Assembly (NCBI GenBank): GCA_030142905.1
Contig: JASJOG010000107.1
Location: 1 to 64,000, forward strand
DNA: 64,000 nt
Direction: 5' to 3'
Source of the DNA: Heliopora coerulea
Lineage: Eukaryota > Cnidaria > Anthozoa > Scleralcyonacea > Helioporidae
The position numbers were made by a program, and so were the translations under genes. Positions 41,039-50,000 of this stretch are shown here, one piece after another (positions within the stretch are counted from its first letter, which is position 1; each line of letters opens with the position of its first letter). The notes beneath the pieces were generated by a model. It did not search any database. It had not been told where the DNA came from and saw only the letters and a list, made by a program, of their open reading frames with translations.

Positions 41039-44000
41039 CTGAAATAAGCAAAAAGATAAGAGAGATGACACGATGAGCAGTGTTCACATGAGATCTGTTC
41101 ACGGAATGGTTGGTCAACCGAGATAAGTTGTACTAAAGGATCCCAGCAGCAGTGTTGTAACAACTCGAGTCAAAATGTTCTGCGACTCGACTCGAGTGGG
41201 TAATCCCAATTGATTTGACTCGGATTCCACCGAGTCCAACCTCATGAATAATTTTATGAGGTTGATAAGTAGATACTAACCTCATGAATAAGTCTATGAG
41301 GTTGATAAGTTATTTCTTAACTTCCGGAGAACAAAAGAAACTGAGCCAATGGTGATATAGCTTTGGTTAACTCCAGACAATATCACTCTGGTCAACGTTA
41401 AAGGATTTTGCAATGCATGTCATTAACTAAATATAATCATTAACTTTTTGTAATTAATATAATAATAGCAGTACTATAATATGTTTAGTATGTAGTTTAA
41501 TTTGTAAATAATGTATGGGTAGCGTAATTTGTAATAGGTATTATATAATAAGTAATATGTAGTGTAATAGGTAACAACAAACGGCCCCTTGAAAATCAGG
41601 CCCCTAAGTGCACTGAAGCGTTACTGTTTTCAAATAAGTTTAAATAAATAAGTAAATAAATAAATGAATAAATTAATAAATAAATTGTACTCCTTTTTAC
41701 ACTCCTGACAGCGTATTTACGTGACTAATGGCAACTTTATAACCTGACTTGACTGGACTCGATCACGTTATACAGTACGACTCGACTCAACTTGACCCGA
41801 CCCAGGTCATTGACTCGGTTCGAGTTGACCTGATCTGACCCTTAAACGACTCGACTCGTGACTCGAGGCTATTGTGACTCGACTCGACCTTATGTTGACT
41901 CGTTACAACACTGCCCAGAAGCGCAACTTACTCGAAAATTAACCCATTTCTAATTCTAACAGTTCTGCTAGTCAGGGCTGAGGGACCAGGAGAACAACAA
42001 TTTCAACACTCACTCACTCCAGGGGGTCATTCAGCGGCTTCCCCCTCCGGGCGATCAATTTGGAGGTATTCATCACGGGTATTAAGTGTTGCTGCCACTT
42101 ATCGCTAACCCTAGTTCGCAGGAATTTTCATAACCAATAAAAAGTAAGTGTGAAATAAATGTCTTTATTTATACTGGATAATCCTATCAACTACATAAGC
42201 TGTTCTCCCTAGAGGTCCAGTAAGGGCCACCCCTCATGGGTCCAGTGTTACTACAGGAGGAAACCGGAGTACCCAGAGAAAACTTGCGATACTTGGTAGT
42301 CGAATTGGACAACACTCTTCTCACATATGACCAAGGTAACTTTAATCAGATAACTGCAGAGGCGGAATCAAACCCTAGTCACAGTGGTGAGAGACACGTG
42401 CACTACCACTGTGCCACCAGCACTCCTACTAGTCACAGTAGTAAGAGACATGTACACTACCACTGTGCCACCAACACTCCTACTAGTCACAGTGGTAAGA
42501 GACATGTACACTACCACTGTGCCACCAACACTCCTACTAGTCACAGTGGTGAGAGACATGTACACTGTCACTGTGTCACCAGCACTCCTACTAGTCACAG
42601 TGGTAAGAGACATGTACACTACCACTGTGCCACCAACACTCCTACTAGTCACAGTGGTAAGAGACATGTGCACTACCACTGTGCCACCAGCACTCCTACT
42701 AGTCACAGTGGTGAGAGACACGTGCACTACCACTGTGCCACCAGCACTCCTACTAGTCACAGTAGTAAGAGACATGTGCACTACCACTGTGCCACCAGCA
42801 CTCCTACTAGTCACAGTGGTGAGAGACACGTGCACTGTCACTGTGCCACCAGCACCACACAACCCTATGGTTTTAATAGGATGCAAGTATTCGCAGCAAA
42901 CTACACCTGAGGGTTTTTAAGTGTAAACCCATGATCAAAGACAAATTGAGAACATTTTGAAATAAGTTTACTAACGTTTCGTTGCCAACGTGCAACATCT
43001 TCATAATAAGATTACTGATGTTAACATCTATCTATATATCTGTCTATCTGTCTGTCTTTCTATCTATCTATACATACTGAACAATTATTAACTAATTATA
43101 TAATCATATTATTAATTATATTATTAATAATAACATCCGTACTCTTACTCTGAAGATGTTGTACGTTGGCAACGAAACGTTAGTAAATATATTTTAAGGT
43201 GTTCCCAAGCTGTCCTTGATCATGGGTTTACATTCAAAAATCCTCAGCTGGGCATTAGTCTTCATTTTACCATTCAGTACCCTACTCTGTTAACTAGCTA
43301 TAGGATCTTACCAAGCCATTTCGATACTCTGGTACACCGTCTACCACTTTCATATTTTGAATTCTAGCCAGAAAAATAAAACAAACAGAATGTCAAGAAA
43401 GACTGAAAAATTAGCTCATCTATAACTTCTCATCAGCAACCTTGCACCCCAGCTGATTGAAGCAACAATAAAAACCAATTCACGAATGTATAAAAAAAAG
43501 CCTTTCGCAGCAGTCAATTTTAAGAAGTATAGGAAGACGACAACTCCAAACAGCATCTTGCAAACCAGACCTAATTGTGAGGTCTGTCGATGACTTTGAA
43601 ATAGAGTTGAAATATAACCTTAAACGTTTTCTCGTCTTTTTTATTAACTCACATCTTGGGTTTGCAAGATGCTAATGTTCGGAGTTGTCTTCTTATCACG
43701 AATGTATTCTAAACCACATCCTTGTAGTTAGGCATATCAGACAGGTGACTGTACTACGTGTCTTCGCTAAACGACGGATTCACCTAACAGTACAATACGT
43801 CTAATTCTGGCGCCCAAACCCCACGATTATAAGCCACGGTGAACGTGGAACATGACGACAAACCGAGTCTTAGCGATGTCTACAGGCATTGAGGCATACG
43901 TGGTTGCCAAACCACTGATCATGCTGGCACAGAAATGGCACAAGATGTTATCTTCGAAGTAACCTAGTTAGAGAAAAAAACAAACAAACATGTACAACAA

Positions 44001-47000
44001 AGGTTATCATAACGACAAATAAACCAGCAGTTAGAACGACAACAAAGAGCTAACTATAAGGACGACCACGACGACCACAACAACAACAGCAACAACAACA
44101 AAACAACCTCAGGAACAGCAACATCAACAACAGCAACCACAACAACAGCAAAGACAACATCAGTAACTACAACAACAACAACATCAACAATAACATCAAC
44201 ATCAACACCACCAACAACAACATTAACAACATCAACAACATCAGCAACATCAGCAACAACAACATCAGCAACAACAACAACATCAACACCACCAACAACA
44301 ACATTAACAATATCAACAACGACAGTAACAACAACAGCAACAACATCATCAACAACAACATCATCAACAACAAAATCATCAACAACAACATCATCAACAA
44401 CAACATCAACAACAACATCATCAACAACATCAACAACAACAACATCATCAACAACAACATCAACAACAACATCATCAACAACAACATCATCAACAACAAC
44501 ATCATCAACAACAACATCATCAACAACAACATCAGCAACAACAACATCAGCAACAACATCAACACCACCACCACCACCAACAATAACAACAACAACAACA
44601 ACAGTAACAACAACAGTAACAACAACAACAGTAACAACAACAACAGTAACAACAACAACAGTAACAACAACTCCAACATCAACACTAACAACATCAGCAA
44701 CTTCAACATCATCAACACCAACAACATCAACAACAACAACAACAGTAACAACAACGATAACAACAGTAACTACAACGGTTACAGTTACAAAAATAGCAAT
44801 GGAAACACTAACAGGGCCAATAATAACAGTTATGGCTATAACTTTTATGAGAAAAATCACCTGTTCCAAGAATGAATTGCTTTGCTTGAGAGTAAGTGGC
44901 CAACTGTGCAGCGTTTACAACCATTGCACGGGTCATCGTGGGAATACAGCCCTACGAAATACACACACAAACCATCGTTATCCAGTTCGAACAATTTAAA
45001 TTTTACCCCATCCAACTTTTCTGCACCACATTTCTATTCATTCAACTCTATGTTATCTTATCCCACTCATTATCACACAAGAAACCATGCTACCACACTT
45101 TTCCATAGCAATTCGTTTTCTTCATCTTACAGACAGTATCATTTTCTATCCTCGATTCTCCCTTCAATGACACTTTGTTGCTGTCTGTTTTGTTTCACTT
45201 TAATTCATTTCATTTTCTTTCACTTTAATTCTTTTCATTTTGTCTCACTTTAACTCACTTCAATTTTGTTTCACCTTAACTCATTTCATTTGGTCTCACT
45301 TTAATTCATTTCGTTTTGTTTCACTTTAATTCTTTTCATTTTGTTTCACTTTAACTCACTTCATTTTGTTTCACCTTAACTCATTTTATTTTGTCTCACT
45401 TTAATTCAATTCACTTTGTTTCACTTTAATTCTTTTCATTTTGTTTCACTTTAACTAATTTCTTTTTATTCCACTTTAATTCATTTCATTTTGTTTCACT
45501 TTAACTCATATCTTTTGTTCGACTTCATTCTAACCCTGATCAGCTTGATATCAATTCAACTACGCTCTCGCGCTCTCTCTGCTTGTATTTCAACCAATCT
45601 TACCGTCCACAATGCAGTGAATCCTTCCTCAGCAGCAATTCGTCTCAGGGCGTTGAAAACACTGGTGTAGTTCCGACGTTCAGCAAGAGGAAGCCTGAAA
45701 GAGACAGTGTGAACAGAAATTACTTGGGCCGAAGAAGTGATTTGTTTGACGGTTTGCTTTGCCATTTTCTGCTCCAAGGAGTCTGTGTCGATGACTAGGC
45801 TAGCCAAAAACGAGTGTTACCTTTAAGAATGACAGGCGAACGTCTGTCAAGCTCTGACCTCAGAAAAACAATTTCTCGGCCCCAACCGGGGATCGAAGCC
45901 GCCACCTTCAGATGACCGGTGAGCCGCTCTAACCATTGAGCTACCAAGACTCAGATGGAGAGCTAACGTGCAAGTTCGACATAAGTGCAACCTAAGCAGA
46001 ATCCAGTATACGTTAATGATATAATGAGATATATATTTTGGGAATGTGGGAGCTTGGAGATATCTTGAAATTACAGATGAACGTTCGTCAAGCTCTATCC
46101 TCAGAAAAACGATTTCTGAGCTCCAGACGGGGATCGAAGTCGGACTCGCAACCTCCTGATGATTGGTGAGACGCTCTAACCATTGAGCTACCAAGACTCA
46201 GATGGTGAACTAAGGTGCAAGTTTGACATATGTGCGACCTAAGCGGAAGCCACTATATGATGTTATAATAAGAGATGTCTGCGGTTCAGAAATCGTTTTT
46301 CTGAGGATAGAGTCTTGACGAACGCTCATCTGTCATTCAAGACATCTCCAAGCTCCCACATTTCTAAAATATATATCCTTTAAACGTAAATTAAATTTAA
46401 CTGGGGGCACTAACCGTCCGTCAGATGTCATTCTAATCAGCGACAAATCAGCAGGTGTGCCCACAAAAGCTCCAATAGCACCAGCTGAAATACCTGAAGA
46501 GAACTTCTCAAATTTATTAATAATTCATGACCAAATTAACCAATTAGACGAAAATATTTAGGTATGTGCATGCCTTTTGAAACCCGGTAAAGGTCGGGTA
46601 AACCGAAGTCATAATTAAGAAATCAGGTAATAAATGGCACATACTTAAAACCGTTTATTACCACATTTCTTTATTATAAATTCAAAATAGACGATTGAGA
46701 AGCTATTTCACAAACTCGTGTTTTATCAGGGTTTACAAATACTCGAGAACAACAAAAAACACTCGGCCTACCGCCTCGTGATTTTCACTGTTCTCTCGTG
46801 TTTGCAAAACATTCGAGAACAACAAAAATCACTCGGCCTGCGGCCTCGTGATTTTCATTATCCTCTCATGTTTTACGAACACAAGAGAACAATGAAAATC
46901 ACTCTGTTCACAGCCTCGTGATTTTCATTGTTCTCTCGTGTTTGTAATCCCTGGTAAAACACGAGACACGAGTTCATGAAATATTACGTAAACAATGCAA

Positions 47001-50000
47001 AGGGTGAGTTTTAAGGGTTTTTACACGTGCAATTTTGTGTCTTGCGATTGACATCTTGGACTATGTGTTTAACTGACGAAAGAGTCGGGGACAAACTGGA
47101 ACCAATCATAAGCTTCGTAGACCGTTACGAGTTACATACACCAGAATGACAATCGCAATGTGTCAGATTATCATGAAAAAATTTCTGGCATATATTGGCA
47201 ACTTTTTGATTAACTCGTCCACGGGCAGGGCTTGTCCCCTTCACGAGTAAAATCTTCAGGCATGGGCCAGTGTAAAATCGTCTGGGATTAACTAGAGTAA
47301 AATTATAAAGTGTGTCCTTGCCCCTTAATGGATTAAACACCACATCTCTCACTGATGATGCACTTTAACTAAAAATGCACCTCGCAGTCTTTACTAAGAT
47401 CATTCACGGTATTTCTTATACTGATTTTATGCAATTTTTTCCTCAATACTATAATCATTCTCTCTCATAGTTTATGCCTTGCTCTGATCTACGTTTATTC
47501 ATTTACCTAGGGCACACTTTGTGATAAAATTTGGTTGCTGGCCATCAGGACTAAGAGAAAAAGAAACCAGCTGTAAGTTGCGACAACTGTATGATGTGCA
47601 CAAATAGAGTTGAACCATACAATCACACTAACTAAAAATGAATTTGTTTAGCCAGGTCCACCGAGAACCAAGATGGGCCTGGGGAAGATAGGGTAGCTGG
47701 GAGCCTAAATTTTCTTGACGTCAAAAGAGGTGGGGATTTGGAACTAATTTTTACATGCATTCAAATTGTAATAATCTTGGCTATTGATTTTCCAGGTGGA
47801 AAGTGTAATCATAATATAAAGATCACAGCCCAGCTCAGAATTCTTAAGTGTATCGCCATGTTGAAAGAGGCAAGTCAAAAAGTTTTAAAACATGTTTACT
47901 GACGTTTCGTTGCGGTGTGCAACATCTTCAGAGTGTAGGTTTACAGGGATGAGAAAAAACTATATATATTCATATATATTCATACATATAGTTTTTTGAA
48001 TATATATGAATATATATAGTTTTTTCTCATCCCTGTAAACCTACACTCTGAAGATGTTGCACGCCACGAAACGTCAGTAAACATGATTTAAAACTTTTTG
48101 ATTTGCCTCTTTCACTATGGCAATACACTTAATCATTCATATGGTATAAGTGGCGTTTATTGACTGTTCTAAATTATTTAAAATGTCTAAAATTAATTTA
48201 CCCTATATCATTAAAGAAGATTAGCATTATAGCATGACACAGCCTGCACCAGGCCCCTTGCCTGGTGTAGGCCCCAGGCCATTTACCCTGGCTACCCCCC
48301 ACTTCTCAGTGCTCCTGCATTTAGCCGAGAGTTTTTCACAAAATAAACACTCATCCTATGTAAACTCTGATTGGATAAACCTCATTTTCCCTCAAAGCAC
48401 AAAGACATGGATGATACCACAAAAACTTAAAAAAAAACTTCGTTATTTCAAGAAACAGATACAGGTACCTAACAAATAGCTTTCTTGTCTCTGTACTGTG
48501 ATAGAAACATGAATGTCAGCATTTCAACCAGGAAAATGTCAGGAAACACATGGGTTTGTCTCAGGTTTTCATTCACTAGGCATTTTTCTGATTGACATGA
48601 CATCATTCATGTTTCTACAGTATGACAGCACAGAAATAAACAAGCAATTTTTTATTTGTCAATCAAAAAGTGACAAATGATCTTCTATCTACTTCACAGT
48701 TCACATAACTTCACTAACTAACACAGTCAAATCATCAACAAAATTTATTTTAGATTCTTGAAAATCATATTTTCAAGTCTAAACCTCATTAAAACTTAGT
48801 GACACTGACCCAAAAAGGTGCTTCAACACAGGTTAAAAATGGTGAATGACATGTTGATGATGAATTGTGTGAGTACCATCACCATAAACAGTAGGCCTTG
48901 CATACCAACTCCACTAGAATCTTGTTAAATGTTTACAGCAAATATCGGTAACTGTATTTCAGACAACCTGGCACAACAATATTCATTAATAAGAGCTTAC
49001 TGTTCACTGATTCGGCTGAAAATTACTCTAAAAATTATAACATAACCTTGAAGCTCCCCATCCGCTTTACTTACCCTTTAAATCTCTCATACAGACTTGT
49101 GTACACTCCCAATCTTGTTGTTGTGTAAGTTGCTTGTCTTAAGAGACCAGCAGATAAACTATAATATGAAAATAAAAATTACATTCATTTTTGAAAGGTA
49201 AGAAATACGTGATAAAAAGTTTATAAATGAATCATCATTAGCCTGAAGATAAACACTATGTATGATATATTTTGAAAACATTCATTTATAAACCTTTTAC
49301 AAAATATTTTTACCTTTAAATGCATTTTAAATATCTTGGTAGAAATGTCTCGAAAGAAAAACTTTATGAACAAACTAGAAGTTACATTATTAACAAGGAT
49401 ACACAGTTTGTTCACAAGAATGAGTAACTTCTACTTACCCATTATATACACCAAAGAATCCTTCTCTCCTTAGGATGCTGACAACAGCATGGAAACTTGT
49501 CTTATGCTCACGAGCTACGCCACCAGCTCCTTAAGATCAACAATTTATAAAATTATGAGTTAATGAAAAAAAAAAAAATTCCCTGACTAGCAATATTTTA
49601 TTGAACAAGCTTTTAGTTGCTAGTCTGCAGCCTTGTTCAATAACATCTTTCTCTTTAACTCACAATACAGTAGAACCTGAGTTATGCAACCACCCTTGGT
49701 TCTTGTGAAAACAGTCGTAAATGACAGGTGGTTGTTAACACAGGTTTGCAAATGACTTCATCATTTCTTAAAAATATCACACATGTTTCTTAAATACTAA
49801 AAATGCCACGATGATGTAATGATATTAAGGAAGAACAGAAAACTAATCTTTAAAAATAACAAATTATATTATTCAGTTAATATATATATGGTATAGACGT
49901 TACAGACAAATTTATTAAACACAGAAATACTTTGTTCATTTACAGAAGTAAAGACATTTTCCAGTTTAGATTGTTTTGCTTTTCTTTGATTGTCAAATTT

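Noticed and set aside
42236..42920. Histidine-rich repeat protein (SHSGERHVHYHCATSTPT repeats)
   Set aside because: Three frames on both strands are open because the unit is 54 bp. The unit is explained by a SINE A-box region.
44054..44869. Poly-valine/aspartate and poly-leucine proteins on -
   Set aside because: Translations of the triplet microsatellite within an intron; no start context or domain.
45556..45807. A separate 83-aa mitochondrial carrier-like gene
   Set aside because: Only the middle part is carrier sequence, and it is exon 7 of the spliced SLC25A11 gene. The ends are intron read-through.
45838..46215. Two tRNA genes
   Set aside because: A and B boxes are present, but acceptor and anticodon stems do not pair and the copies share non-tRNA flanks. 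SINE-like is the better reading.
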